Source of the DNA: Apium graveolens
Taxonomy: Eukaryota; Streptophyta; Magnoliopsida; Apiales; Apiaceae
Length of the DNA: 64,000 bases
Reading direction: 5' to 3'
Assembly: GCF_009905375.1 (NCBI RefSeq)
Contig: NC_133649.1
Span: 230,925,792 to 230,989,791, forward strand
The translations under genes were made by a program, and so were the position numbers. The notes under the pieces were generated by a model. That model saw only the letters and a list, made by a program, of their open reading frames with translations, searched no databases and had not been told where the DNA came from. Positions 1 to 13,500 of the stretch are shown here, piece after piece. The stretch's first letter is position 1, and every line of letters starts with the position of its first letter.

Positions 1-227
1 CAATCAATGAGAGATACACAGTCGACAGACTGTTGGACATTTACCTTAAGGAAATAATGACGCGACATGGAGTTCCAGCATCCATTGTCTCAAACCGAGA
101 CCCCAGATTCAACTCCAGTTTTTGGAGGAGCTTTTAAGAATGTGCGGGAACCAAATTAAACATGAGTACCGCTTACCATCCCCAAACGGACGGGCAAAGT
201 GAGAGGACCATCCAAATAATAGAGGAT
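1..227 (+). pseudogene. pol: Ty3/gypsy chromovirus (G1) integrase fragment, left part
   Basis: Reading from base 3 gives part of a retroviral-type integrase core. A segment with SIVSNRDPRF carries the second catalytic Asp, and [16 protein letters not shown] carries the catalytic Glu. Both are hallmarks of Ty3/gypsy integrase (DDE strand transfer, nuclear). An in-frame TAA at 135-137 breaks the protein. The frame stops abruptly at 227, where Copia-A begins, and resumes in the same frame at 48119 after the duplicated aggat. The two pieces are therefore one gene split by a 48-kb insertion. The N-terminal part (protease, RT, RNase H) lies outside the window. Confidence 0.9.
223..227. repeat. Target-site duplication aggat, left copy
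   Basis: The pentamer aggat sits directly before the TG of LTR1 and again at 48114-48118 directly after the CA of LTR3. Removing one copy and everything between restores the G1 integrase frame. No matching duplication flanks the middle LTR2. Confidence 0.92.
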
Positions 228-1253
228 TGTAAAGCATAATGTAATGTAACATGTAAACGAGGATTTATAACTCAACATGAAAACAGAAACAGATAAACAT
301 TATTAAACTGTGAAGCACATGAACCATTCAGATGAAGACATGATAAATACAAAGAACTAAATGATGTGATTAATTCATTAAGTCCTCCTACAGATCATGG
401 GAAGAAGTTCATTATTATGTTCAAGTAGCCATGAAGAATAAGATATCAAGGGGATTTAAGTATCAATTGCATGTATTGACTTCAAATGTTACAGATCAAG
501 GGTTCAGTGAAAGAAGCAATGGATAAACATCAGTATGTTTCAACTCAAAATCACAAGACAAATTGAATCAGGATCCTCTCAGTACTAGTTGTTTGTGAAC
601 CAGACCAGTGTACCAAACATCAGCATTCAAGGAAGTATTTTGATTCAATTAACAGAAGAAAAATGATTGATACATTGAAGAATGGTTTGACCAAGAGCCA
701 AAAATATTATAAGTAAAAGACAGCTCTCTCTACCTGTCACCACAGGAGATGTAACCACCGAGAATAACAAGACAACTCTGTCGCCACAGAGCTGTCACCA
801 TAGAGGATACACAGAGAAAGCTTGTCGCCAGAGATATGTCGCCACAGAGGTGTTGTTCACTGATTCAATGTGCAGCAAAGTTAAATGATTTGTGTGGACA
901 ATAATTGGCCAGCTGTCTATTTAATTTTGAAAGACTACAAAGCAGCAATTGAATGTAATTCAATTCAGTTGGTTATCTTCTTCAGCAAACACAAAAAGTT
1001 TACGAGAGCTCCATTAAAGCTTCATATTTATTATCCTTGTAAACAGAATGTTATGCTGCTGAATTTATTGTTGCTAATCAATACTTTGATTAGATTGTAG
1101 CAACCTTAAGGTTTATATTCATAAAACAATATATTCCTCGAATTGTTTTGTGTTGTTTTTGATTCCGTACTTTTAACGAAGAACTTGAAACGAATCGAAA
1201 AAGATTGTAGGTATCATATTCAACCCCCCTTCTACGATACTTTGGGACTAACA
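228..1253 (+). repeat. Copia-A LTR1 (5' outer LTR)
   Basis: It begins TGTAAAGCATAATG and ends GGGACTAACA, and is followed at once by the primer binding site. Length is 1026 bp. The U3 part holds a short cluster of GTCGCCACAGAG motifs (about 736-850). By eye it differs from LTR3 at roughly 5% of sites and lacks about 200 bp of the motif array present in LTR3. Confidence 0.93.
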
Positions 1254-1255
1254 AT

Positions 1256-1267
1256 TGGTATCAGAGC
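1256..1267 (+). other. Primer binding site of Copia-A copy 1
   Basis: TGGTATCAGAGC lies two bases after the LTR end and is the standard complement to the 3' end of plant initiator tRNA-Met. It primes minus-strand DNA synthesis. Confidence 0.92.
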
Positions 1268-1400
1268 TTGTTGATTGACACACAAATGAAGATTCGGAGA
1301 AAGAAACAAGTTCTTGAAAAATTCTTGAATTTTTTAATTTTCAAAAATTCTCATTTCTTGAAATTTTTTGAATTTTAAATAATTTAATTCTGCCAAGAAA

Positions 1401-3935
1401 ATGAATAACCAAAGAATTGGAAGCATATAGGTTCCTCCATTTGACAAAGATAATTACAACCTATGGAAGGAAAAGATTATGCTGTTTATGAAAGCTTCGA
1501 ATCCACTTTACATTGGGATACTACTGAATGGACCTTATGTTCCGATGGAAGTAATTGCTGAATCCACAACTGCAACTGGTGTAAGAATTCCTTCCACATC
1601 TACTCTCAGGGATCCGTCTAAATATACGGAAACCGATAAGGAGTTGATAAATCTAGACACAAGCCTTCAACTCATAATTGTGGAATCGACCGATAAGGAT
1701 ATGAGTCATCAGCTTTTAGGAAGTAACAGTGCAAAAGATATGTGGGAGACCATTGAGCTTTTGATGGAGGGAACAGAGGAAGTCAAAGAAAACAGGATGG
1801 ATATTCTGATGACTCAGTATGAGGCATTCAAACTTCAACCCAGAGAAGCACTGTCTTCACTCTTTGAGAGATATACAAGACTGTTAAGTGGATTAAAGCT
1901 GCAAGGGAAAGTCTACCCCATACGAGAGTCTAACAGAAAGTTTATGCTGATGCTCCCTGTTCACCTGGAATAAAAGAACACATCAATCAGGGAAAGATCA
2001 TATTTTATCACTATGTCCCTGGATGTGATCTATGGTAAGTTAAGAACACATGAGCTAGAGGAAGAGCAAAGAGCCATTATCTATGGACCTGGTTCTGTTG
2101 ACAGTAAGAGTACGGCTCTTGCAAAAACCACTGCACTTGTAGTTCGTGAACCAAAATCTCAAGAAAACAAGGTTGCACCCTCCTCAACAATTAAAGAAAT
2201 TTTCGTAGCTGAAATTACTCATGGTGAGCCAGAAGATGAAAGTGAGTTCTATACTCAAGAGAAACTTGAACAGTTTGAGGACAAATTTATGGCATACATG
2301 GCTGCAAAATTTATTCATGTTAGATTCAGAAGAAAGCCCAACTACACACCAAGGGGTTCATTAGGAAGATTTCGGAAAGGAAGCCACTCCTCAGGGTCAA
2401 GCTCCAGAGGAGGCTACAAGTCAAGCTGGGTTGACAAGAGCAAAACCAGAAGCTACAACTGCAATGAGTTAGGGCACTTTGCATCTGATTGCAGAAAGCC
2501 CAAGGCAGCTAAACCAAATGATTCCTATGAAATGAAGGAAACTTATGAAGATCTGAAAAGGAAGAATGAGAAGCTAAAATAGAAGCTGAATGCTTATATG
2601 GTAAAGGAAAAAGGGAGATCCTACATCGCTGAAGGAAAAAGCTGGGATGATACTGATTCGGATGAAGAGGAAGAGCATGTAAATCTGGCTCTCATGGCAG
2701 ACTCTGCAGAGGAATCACCACGACCATCTCAAGTTCCTGAACTTACCACTATAGAAATGTCTGTATCTGAATACAAATCTACTGTGCATGAACTTACTTT
2801 AGAATTGTATAATGTTCATAGAAGCATGCTTGCATATAAAATGGAAAATGATAAGTTAGTTCTTAAATTTGAGAGTTTAACCTCTAGGAATGAAGAACTA
2901 GAATTGCTTGTAGTTGGACTAGAAGACCTTAAGCAAAAGAATGAGTATCTAGAGAATAAGGTAAGTGCAATGCATAAATAGATACCATTCTTAGAACCCA
3001 AATTGCTGACTTAGAAAAGAAGTTACGGGCGTTTAAGAATGCAGCTTTGACTCAGAAGGAGATAATAGATAGTCAAAGATTTAAATCTAAGACTTCAATA
3101 GGACTTGACTATTCTAAGCTGAACAGTAAGAAACATAGTGGCACATCAGAGATAAACATGTTTGTCTCAGAAAAGGTTCCATATGTTATTAAGGATGTTG
3201 TATCTCTGATATTCACTGAGTCTATTTCAGAACCTTTGGATGAAGTAAGTTTGCTGATCGATGAGGAATTGATTGCTGAAGATAGAGAGAAGGTAGAGGA
3301 ATCCCCCTAAGAATTCTAAGGCTCCAGCTACGAAAGCTAAATCCATAGCTGACCCAGGTACTAAGGTGGATAGAAAGGAACCTGAAACTCTTAAGAAACC
3401 AGAACCTATAGTCAACTCTAAGACTGGTGAGAATGCTAAGGTTAAGACTAAGAAGAACAGGAATGGCAAGGTAGGTGTTAATAAGAAATCTGATTTTGCA
3501 TCTTCCTTATCTGCATCTAGGAAGCGTTGTAATAATTGAAATTCTGCTGCACATCTTACACATGCATGCACTAAAGGTAAAGTAGAATCTATTGCAACTT
3601 CCAGTATGCCTTCCATACCTAACATGCCTAATTTTCATGAATCTTGCGGTATAGTTGGATGTATGCCATGTGCATTTGTTGCCATGTCTGATTATTTTAA
3701 AGCTTTTCATGCGACTTCTAGCACTTGCATCAACACTAAGACAAGCATGAGTAATAAGCACACACAAGACAAGACTGTTACTCCTATTTCTAAGTCTGAC
3801 AACTCTGTTGAGACTAACACTGAGAATGAGCCAGCCAAAGTGAAAGCTAAGCTTGTTAAGGGTTCAATTATTGATTCTGTTTCTACTCCTAAACCTTCAG
3901 GACCCAAGAAAGCTTGGGTACCAAAGTCTTCTTAA
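1401..3935 (+). pseudogene. gag: Copia-A copy 1 gag pseudogene
   Basis: Nucleocapsid/capsid polyprotein. The ATG at 1401 matches the start of the intact copy at 35542. In-frame stops occur at 1428-1430, 1971-1973 (CAA to TAA), 2580-2582 (GAG to TAG) and 2979-2981. The last is caused by a frameshift shared with copy 2. An extra C near 3306 breaks the downstream frame (private). A zinc knuckle near 2452-2493 has its first Cys changed to Ser, followed by YNC, H and a final C. A second knuckle near 3530 is cut by a TGA at 3537-3539 (Cys to stop; copy 2 has TAA at the same codon). The Lys-, Ser- and Glu-rich C-terminal extension ends with PSGPKKAWVPKSS, a Sirevirus-like gag tail. Confidence 0.88.
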
Positions 3936-6900
3936 TCAATCTGTGTTTGCAGGGTAAGGTAAGAAAAGAAAAGATCATGTGAATACCAGATAGTGGGTGT
4001 TCTAGGCACATGATAGGAGAAAAGTCCCTGCTCACAGGTGTGGTTGAGAAAGATGGCCCTATAGTTACCTTTGGAGATGACAACAAAGGATTTACTAAGG
4101 GATATGGCAATTTGAAAATTGGCAATGTCATCATTGATAATATCTCTCTTGTGGAAGGATTAAAGCATAATCTTCTGAGCATAAGTCAGTTTTGTGACAG
4201 GGGATACAATGTTGATTTCAGAATAGAAAGATGTTTGATCTCTCACAGGAAAGATGAGAAGCTTGCTTTATAGGGAGTACGGAAAGGTAATCTATATGTA
4301 GCTGACTTGAAGTCTACCTGTGATGGAGTAAGCAGATGTTTCAACAGCAAAGCTTCATCAGAACTAAGTTGGCTATGGCACAAGATGCTCTCGCACTTGT
4401 ACTTCAAAACAATGAACTCTCTGATCAAGAGAGAACTAGTGAGAGGGTTACCACAGATAGAATTCTATCAAGAAGGACTCTGTGAAGCATGTGAAAAAGG
4501 GAAATCAAAGAAAGCATCACACAGAAGCAAGGAAATGACAAGTATAAATAAAACCTCTTCAGTTGATTCACATGGATTTAATTGGTCCAGTGAACTTATT
4601 GTCACTATCAAGGAAAAGATATGCTTTAGTAATGGTCGATGATTTCTCCAAGTACACATGAGTGTTGTTTTTACAATCCAAGGTTGAAGCACCTCAGATG
4701 ATAGTGGATCATATAAAGAAGATTGAGATGGAAATGAAATTACCTGTTAGAAAGATCAGATCAGATAATGGGACAGAATTCAAGAATGTATTTCTAAATG
4801 AATTTTGTACGGAGAAAGGTATTTCGAGATAGTACTCAGCCCCAAGGACCCCACAACAAAACGGGGTAGTAAAAGGAAGAATCGTACCTTGGTTGAAGCA
4901 GCAAGGACTATGCTAAGTGAATCAAGACTTCCCACCTACTTCTGGGCTAAAGCTGTCAACACAGCATGTTTAACTCAAAATCCTACGCTGATTAACAAAG
5001 ATCATGACAAGACTCCTTATGAGATTATGGCTGACAAGAAACCAACACTGAAATACTTTTATGTGTTTGGTGCTAAATGCTTTGTGCTAAATGAAGGAAA
5101 TGAACATCTAGGAAAGTTTGATGCTAAAGCAGAAGAAGGCATATTTCTTGGCTACTCTCTGGAATCTAAAGCTTATAGGGTTTATGTGATCTCTGATCAG
5201 AAGGTGATTGAAAGCCTTAATGTAACATTCGACAACACCAAGTTGGCAATCCTGCAGAGAGAAGACGATTCTGAATCTCTGGAATTTGAGAATCTATCAG
5301 ATGATCCTTTGGATATAACAGAACCTGAGATTACTAGAACTATGCCTGTAGTTCAGGGCAATGCTGATTCAGAATCAAGTGGTGATAATGGTGGAAATAA
5401 TGATCAGGATAATCATTCAGGAACTACATCAAGAACCACTACAAACATTTCAGAATCATCCAGTCATGGTGACAGCAACTCAGGGGGAGCAGGAAGAGGA
5501 TCTACAGTTCACACTCAACATCAGGCTGAACAAGGGGAAACATTAAGATCTTATCTGCCTCGTCAAAGGGTTTGGAACAGAGATCATCCCTTTGAATTGA
5601 TCATTGGTGATCCTGACACAGGAGTAAGAACTAGACATGCCACTCAGAGTGAATGCCACTTCTCAGGGTTTCTTTCAGAAATGGAACCTAAGAAAGTGGA
5701 TGAGGCACTGGAAGATCCAGATTGGGTTATTGCAATGCAAGAAGAACTCAATCAGTTTGAGAGGCAGAAAGTATGGAAGCTGGTACCCCGACCAAAGAAC
5801 AAGTCAGTGATAGGCACTAAATGGGTATTCAGGAACAAGCTAGATGAAGATGGCAATGTAACGAGGAACAAAGCCAGACTGGTAGCTAAAGGTTACTCTC
5901 AAAAAGAGGGTATTGATTATGATGAAACCTATGCACCAGTAGCTAGACTTGAGGCAATCAGGATGTTTCTGGAATTCGCAACACATTCAGAATTCAAAGT
6001 TTATCAAATGGACGTGAAGAGTGCATTCCTGAATGGAGAGCTACAAGAAAAAATGTATGTGGAACAACCACCTGGTTTTGAAGATCCATATCTGGCTGAT
6101 TTTGTATACTTTCTATTCAAAGCTCTCTACGGTTTTAAGCAAGCTCCAAGGACATGGTATGACACTCTCTCTGAGTTTTTACTTGAAAATGGTTTTACTA
6201 GAGGTGTCATAGATAAAACTATGTTTTATAAAGTGCATAAATCTGATATGATATTAGTTCAAGTATATGTTGACGATATTATATTTGGTTCTACTAATGA
6301 TGATCTTTGCAAGAGATTCTCTAAGCTAATGTAGAGTAAGTACGAGATGAGTATGATGGGAGAGTTGAACTACTTTCTTGGATTACAAGTGAGTCAAAGG
6401 AAAGATGGAATATTCATTTATCAATTTAAGTACATCAGAGAACTTCTTAAGAAGTATAATCTGGAAGATTCAGCTCCAGCAAAGACTCCCATGCCAACAG
6501 CCTCCAAGTTTGATCAGGACAAACTGGTAAGAAAGTTGACATCACAAGCTATAGAGGTATGATAGGCTCATTACTTTATCTCACAGCAAGTAGACCAGAT
6601 ATCATGTTTGCAACATGCTTATGTGCTAGATTTCAAGCTGAACCAAAAGAATCTCATCTAATAGCTGTTAAAAGAATATTTAGGTACCTTAAGAAAAACT
6701 CCAAATCTTGGAATTTGGTACCCTAAAGGTACAAGTTTTGACCTAGTTGGCTGTACAGATTCAGATTTTGCAGGTTGTAAGATTGACCGGAAAAGTACAT
6801 CAGGAAGCTGTCAGTTTCTTGGAAGAAGATTGGTATCCTGGCATAGCAAGAAGCAGTGCTCAGTATCCACATCAACTGCTGAAACTGAATACATAGCTGC

Positions 6901-6998
6901 TAGAAGATCAAATTGTAGACATCTTCACCAAACCACTTGATGAAAACACTTTCTCTAAGTTGGTTAGTGAACTTGGGATGTTAAATATTTCTAATTAA
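3914..6998 (+). pseudogene. pol: Copia-A copy 1 pol pseudogene (PR-INT-RT-RNaseH)
   Basis: Protease (PDSGCSRHM near 3990) is preceded by a private TGG-to-TGA stop (about 3980). Then come the GAG-pre-integrase zinc region and the integrase core with IRSDNGTEF (second Asp, about 4755-4781). A 1-bp deletion near 4872 removes the catalytic Glu context seen in copy 2. A stop at 4830-4832 is shared with copy 2. The longest open piece, 4805-6334, covers the integrase C-terminus and RT, with [18 protein letters not shown] and YVDD at about residues 488-491; it ends at a private CAG-to-TAG. Two 1-bp indels near 6521 and 6696 are shared with copy 2. RNase H is truncated by a 215-bp deletion at about 6904. 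Confidence 0.9.
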
Positions 6999-7939
6999 TT
7001 TTAGAACTCAAAACCTGCAATTTGGTCTGGTTAAATTCACTTGTTGTTTAAATTCAATATATTAAGGACATCTGAATTTACATGCCATTAATTATTTCTC
7101 GTAATTTAATCATTTTTGTGCTTACATACAAAATATATATATGGTCGAGCACATTCATATTGATAAATCTATTTAATTTGATCTCAGTGGACTTTAAATA
7201 ATTAATATTTAAAGGGGTTCATTGAAATTAAAATTAAATATATTGCAGCATAATCATTTTTCACAAAAATATAGTGTTATCAATGTAATGATAATATTTG
7301 TAGAAGTAGTGAAATAATTGTGATTTATTATTTTTAACATTCTTTTTAATAATTCAATATTTAAAAGATGTTTAAAATAAATCAGTAGCAAAGGATTGTG
7401 ACTTAGAAATTTCTCTAAGTACAGTACTCTGTGTCGCCACAGACTGTGTCGCCACAGAGACTTGACTTAGAAATTTCTCTAAGTCCAGTACTCTGTGTCG
7501 TCACAGAGAGTGGTCGCCACAGAGAGGGGTCTCAACACATCCCCTTGGTTGGTTTTATTTGTTTTGCTGTTAATATATATACAAAGTCGGGTTTGGTTAT
7601 CCTCATTATACACACAGCATTACAATCGCAGGAGAGGAAACTTCTTTTTTTTTTATCAAAACCCTAACTAAGTGCTGTCGAAATTTATAATTTTTACAGT
7701 TTTGAAAAGCCCAGTTAATCAGGAGTAGTTCGAAATACTTGTCTTTTTAACTGTTTAAGGCTTTGTTTGGTTACTCCATTAAGGGTTTTAATCTCAATTA
7801 AATTTCTTCCTTAAGACATTGTTTGGTTAATCCTTTAGAACTAAAGTGTGTTAAATTAGAGTCTATTTATTTCTTTTAATAATTCAAAGTGCTCAATTTA
7901 ATTTGTTTTAAATCTAAACTTTATTCTCATTTTATTTAA
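6999..7939 (+). other. Non-coding spacer between pol and env-like gene, Copia-A copy 1
   Basis: AT-rich, with no credible ORF. It holds an array of short hairpins (7401-7526), a TATA-like sequence (7574-7582) and a long leader-like stretch before the ATG at 7940. It lacks about 42 bp present in copy 2 (about 42068-42110). Confidence 0.75.
7401..7526 (+). promoter_or_regulatory. Hairpin array upstream of a TATA-like box, copy 1
   Basis: Two kinds of inverted repeat alternate. ACTTAGA/TCTAAGT with a 6-nt loop occurs at 7401-7420 and 7465-7484. CTCTGTG-type arms around TCGC or TCGT occur near 7427-7442, 7444-7459 and 7491-7508, and a single arm lies near 7513-7526. TATATATAC follows at 7574-7582. 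Role as promoter or enhancer of the env-like gene is inferred. Confidence 0.5.
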
Positions 7940-10533
7940 ATGGCGAATAATATTCAGATTCCAAAAACAAATTTTGTTTCTATTATTGAACGTGATCCCG
8001 TGAAAATGGTACATTTTGAAACTTGGATCCGTTTTTTAAACGAACTCTCAATTGTGCGCTTCGTATTAACGACTAATGTGAAATTGAATGTTGAGCTTCT
8101 CAGGCATGTACACATAACAGCTATAAACTCTTCAGAAGATGAAAAATTAGCTTTTTCTTTTGACATTGATGATGATACCATCAGAATTACAGAGGATGAT
8201 TTCAATGAACATCTTCAGTTACCTCGAGATAACTTTTATGACACTCCAGAAGATTGGGAACTACTCAGCTTCTTCAGAGCAATAGGGAGCATAATGACAG
8301 CGTATGATGATTTACCAATGCACTTCAACAAAGTCATCTTTTGAAAGAATGGAATCTATTCTTCAATATACTGTCTTATTGCTTGTCTCCCAAGACAGCT
8401 GGATTTCATGGACTCACTATTTTCAATCAAGTTGTTGGGGTTGCTGTCGCGAATAATCTTCGCATCAACTTTGGGAGGTTATTCATGGAGTACATTTTGG
8501 AGAACCAATCAAATCTTCATAACTTTATCCTATATGCAAGGTTTCTTCAGATAGTGCTAAATGGAAAACTGTCAGAAGCCCAAAATACATCCACTCACAG
8601 TGACTTAATGCAAGATCCTCTTGTCTTGTCTCAACTGGTAGTAACAAAGCTACACAAGAAAGGGAACTATCCAAACTTAGAGGTTGTTTTCCTAACAGAC
8701 CACATAATAGATGCCTTTGCCACTATTAATGCTTAATATAAAGAAGAAGAAGACGCTGAAGATGCATCTATAGCTGCAGATAAACCTCAAGCTAAAAATG
8801 ACCCACAGGAAAACATTGATCATGAACCTGAAGAAGATGTGAATTTAGAAGCAGATCAATTTTATTTCTGAGCATGGTGACCAAGCAGAGGCTGAAGTTG
8901 AACAAGAACAAGAAGCTGAACCTGAAGATTCCCCTTAACTTCAACCTGAAGCTGCTAGTCCACCACATCAAGTTGCCGAGTCTACTCATTCTAATACCTC
9001 TGTCTATAGACCAGTCTTCTCAGGTATGGGTACTTCTACTATGTGTCGTACTTTTGAAGCATGCTCTGATTTCATTATCATAGATCAATTACACCTTGAT
9101 TCTCAGCACACACAGATACTTGTTGAAAAAGTTGATAAGCTAGGGAGTGAATTTGGCATGCCACAAATTCATAACCACCCTCTGGAGCCAAACCAAACAC
9201 CGTCATCTTTCCTAGCTCAAACTCTGGAGTATAAGGACCCTATGTAAATAGAGGGAGAAACTGCACTACATGCAGCAAATAAGGAAGGTACTTTGAGTGA
9301 ACCCGCAGCTCTGTCTCCTATGAAGTAAAGTAGTGAACATCCTGAGACAACTGCAAACCTCCAGGTATCTTCTCAAAAGGATTCTCTGGCTAAAAAGGCA
9401 ACTACACAGTTCCTAGATCTATCTTCTCAACAAGGTAGATCTATTGAAATTCACCTGTCAGCCACGACATCCTGTAACGAGTCAAACACCTTATCCAATA
9501 GTCAAGCTCATAAAGCTTTAAATGGGTCAATTAGAAGAGTACTATTTGGTGAGGAAGTATTGACGGTAATAGGAAATTCAACCATTTTACGGTTAGAGTA
9601 TCCTGTTCAAGGTCCTTCAATGGATGAACTGCCTTCACAAGTGTTAGGAGAGAGTGCTGTAATCGCTGCCAAACCTAGCACAACACTTACCTCCCCATGA
9701 ATAATAAACCTGGATGCATCTGCGGATAGTGGATCTGACGTAGGCGCGAATCGGCAACCCATTGGTGATGAACCAGATTTAACTGGTGAGCCAAAGGGGA
9801 ATGTATCTTCACAGATACAAGGGGAAGCTGAGGATCAGATGCCAAATATGAAGGCCCCAGTGCTCCTCCCAGAGATTCAAACTCTGGATGAATCATCTCC
9901 TGATGATAGGCAACTTGTCTCAGACAAGGATGGGGAATTGCGAACTCCCATTTCACCACTGCTGACCTCCTTAAAGATGGCTCTAGTGTCTTCTGCAGGT
10001 ACACCTGGAACTCGGAGCTTTGAGAGGAGTGAGCTTATGAGAACGAGTGACACACATGACCCTAAACCGAGTGATAGAGTGTTGAGCGATACACTGCGAG
10101 AAGCCTGTGAGACACCTACCATCCAAGCTACACCTATAGATATATCAAAGTACGTCACTAAAGATTATCTCAAAGAGCAGCTATCATTCAAAGACAGCTA
10201 TCTCAAGGAACAGCTGGCTCTTAAAGATCAACACCTTCAAACAGAACTATCTCTTCGAGATCATCAGATCGCCAGTCTTTCCGATCAACTTAAACATCAA
10301 CAAGCAGCATTCGCCAGTTTGCGGGAATTCGTTGAGCGATCTCTCTCTCATATAGGAAAAGGAAAAGAAACTGCCAACATTGAGCCAAAGATCTCAGTTA
10401 GCAAGCAGGCGCCGATCCCGGTCTCATCTGAAGCAGCTCTTGCCAGTACTGGGCCAAAGACCTCAGTCAGCAAGCTACTTTCTGCTTCTCTTGAGATCCC
10501 TGTCTCGACCTTACATGCTGAATCAACACCAGC
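7940..10533 (+). pseudogene. Copia-A copy 1 env-like gene, 5' part (interrupted by G2)
   Basis: This is the extra gene after pol found in Sirevirus-type elements. I recognise no enzyme motif. The N-terminal globular domain (about 7940-8700) is homologous to that of Copia-B, with a region of the type DDDTIRITEDDFNEHLQLP and a KEWNLFFNIL block. It is followed by an acidic Glu/Pro-rich stretch and a Ser/Thr/Pro-rich region. A coiled coil with 11-residue repeats (about 10165-10300) comes next. No signal peptide or membrane segment is evident. Private lesions are a 1-bp deletion near 8330 and stops at 8734-8736, 9245-9247, 9326-9328 and about 9699. A frameshift near 8866 and a TAA at 8936-8938 are shared with copy 2. 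G2 cuts the gene at 10533; it resumes at 32385. Confidence 0.8.
10529..10533. repeat. Target-site duplication ccagc, left copy (G2)
   Basis: The pentamer ccagc precedes G2 and is repeated at 32380-32384. The empty site is preserved in copy 2 near 44908, where the env-like gene is uninterrupted. Confidence 0.95.
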
Positions 10534-13500
10534 TGTAACGCCCCCAAATCCGGGGTCAGAGGATTTGGTCGTCACGAAGAAACCTCAATCCAAAGCAACC
10601 TATTTAATCGATAAATAAATGCCAGCGGAAGATATTTGACATAAATGACCCTAATTAATCCAAGATCTTTTAAGCTTACAGTTCTAGAAACAAGAATTCC
10701 AAATTCCACAAATAATTTTTCACTTTCTTTTGACACTCTTTTCAATAAATTCCAACTCAAAACTAAACCCACTAGTATAACTTCGAAATGAAGTATACTA
10801 GGACCAAATAAAATACACAACTATAATTTAATATAATATAAACAACTTTACACAATAAAACTTATACTAGTCCGCAAACCCTGGACCAACCACCTTCCAA
10901 AAGCTTCTTCTTTGCTTCCTCGAATTACGCAGCTAACTAGCGCAAGCTAATCCTCATTGGAGGTTAAATTTGAAAACAGACAAGTATGAACGAAAGAAAT
11001 GCTCAGCAAGATCATTATAGCATATATAGGGTCGTTTTGATATAAAACCGACATCTGCATCAGCACAGAACATTTAAAATCATAATTGCTGAATCATAAA
11101 ATTTTAGTTGAGGAATCCTAGAATTGATTCCTTGATTGTATTCAAAACCATTTTGATATTTTTGAGCGAAATGCTTCAGCAATACTTTGAATCTTGACGA
11201 GAATCAAACTCGTAAAACAGTATTTACGGAAATATCGTAAACAACAATAACATGAAACAATGATTATAGAGTGGATCATAACCTCATTCAAAACCGAACT
11301 CTTCAAGTTAATACTTACTTTGCTGTCATATCAAATTAGATATCAATACGAACTTTGATGCTCACAACACCCATACTAAAGTCAACATCAATCATCTATA
11401 CTAATACCACCTTTGATATTTAACAACAACGTAAGTATAAGCATAAATCAGAATCTGAATCAAAACTGCATTTTACCATTATTCCAAAACAGAAACAGTT
11501 GATAAATCATTTATTCTATGAATATCAAAAACGATATGATAATTAGATTATGATCATCCTCCGACGGACGTATTATCACATGCTGATCAGCCCGTGTGAT
11601 AGCACAAGGTCAGGATTCATAGAAACGTGACCCCAAAACACGAGTACTCAAACAAAGGCAATATACCTGCCTGTGGCAAAAGTTGTGTCATAATATTCCA
11701 TATGGCACTTAGAAATATCCCTCCGCTGGACCGTCCGTCCCGGTCACTTACGCAATTATGATCCAATCTTAAAACCTTTTATTGAAATGGGGTCATAATA
11801 ATTGACACCCGAAATAATTTTATTTCCCCCAATTCTTGGGTAGAAATATTCGCAACCAAATCACTTTTCTCAAAATCCAAAACATTTATAAATCCGATAA
11901 TTGGATAAATAAAATCACTTGACTATTCTGAACATAGAATAGCACAGGGTACTTGCGTAAACAAAATCAATTAATTCAGCGATATGTAAAACATTTATCG
12001 ATTCTAAACTGAGAATAGGGAAAGCAATACTTGCATGATACGATTCAAAATAAATATCACTTGAACAATAAGTGATGATAGAAATACTTGCCTTTGGGTT
12101 TAGCAGTTAGTCACACTCGCAAAACCGCATCTATTCTGACATTCTGTCTCAAAATATCACCGTCTTTATTTTTAACATTTTACTGATATGCTGCTCCTGC
12201 GATTGCTAGAAGCCAGATACCCAATACCATTCCATCTCATTCTTTATCCAACGTCTTGTCCTGATCAACTCGAAAGATCCGCATCTATAATTAAAATATA
12301 GAACTTTAATTGTCTAAACGATAACCACTCGACGAACTACGCGTCAAAAGCCTATCGTCTACCCATACGATAACCCGCACATAAAAGAAACAGTCCAACA
12401 CAAGATTCTTATGACCCACACATAAATATTAAAGACAAACATAGGACCCTTGATCCACATACACACCTAATTCACATAACACATAAGCACATAACTCATA
12501 TATCACATAATTCATATCACATATGACTCGGTTCATCAAAAGGGTCGACTCGATATGTTTAAAACTAAAATCGGGTCAAAATATGATTTATCGATCAAAA
12601 ATCGACTCAGAATGATTCGGAAAACAAGCGACCTTTCGAAACAAAAGAATTTGGGTCTCGAAAGTATTTTTATTGAAAGCGGAATATTTTTCTGAGTCTA
12701 GAGGCGTTCGTTTCGTATTAAACGGATGAACAGTTTATTTATTATGAATTTTTGAACATTTTTCGGAATTAAATCGGGTCTCCGAATCATTTTATAACTA
12801 AATAATAGGGCTCAAACACTCGAAAATAATTTTATAAGAATTATTGAGCTTGAAAAATAATTTAAAATAATATTTTAAAGCTCGAACTATTTTTCGGAAT
12901 TTTTAAATCATAAGAAATAATTAACTCGAATTAAATAATCAATTAAAATTCATTAACTAAATAATTTGGATTTATTTTCGAATAAGAATAAAAATAATAA
13001 TCTTCAGAACTAAAAATAATATTTTCTTGGAAATCGGACAGCACCTCCTCTATTTCTCGGACTGCCAGTCGATATCATATCGACACAACCAACAACAATC
13101 AATACAATATTTTATATTTACGCGTATAAACACTCCAGAAATGAATAACACGGCTACCTGAAACAAAACTCGGACCAAAAGTGACTTCTCCAATAATTTC
13201 TAAAAATTATGAAATAAATATATAAATACTAACATGCTATAATATACACAAGTACGAAAGCGGAATTTCGGAATCGTTACCCAAAATAAATTTTGATCAC
13301 CCCGAAGAGAATATCTGATGTCCGAAAAATATCTTCAGAAAAATCCGAAATTAATGGTCATAGAAATATACACGCTGAGATGCCATGTGGAGTAATCAAC
13401 GCCTTCAAACTCCTTTTCTATGTCCCGAAAATAAATTAAAACGGAAATATAACGGAAATATGCCCCGTAAATTTTCTTCTCAAAACCTCGCAATATATAT

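Noticed and set aside
1256..1267. tRNA gene at TGGTATCAGAGC
   Set aside because: Only the 12-nt primer complement is present, not a tRNA gene.
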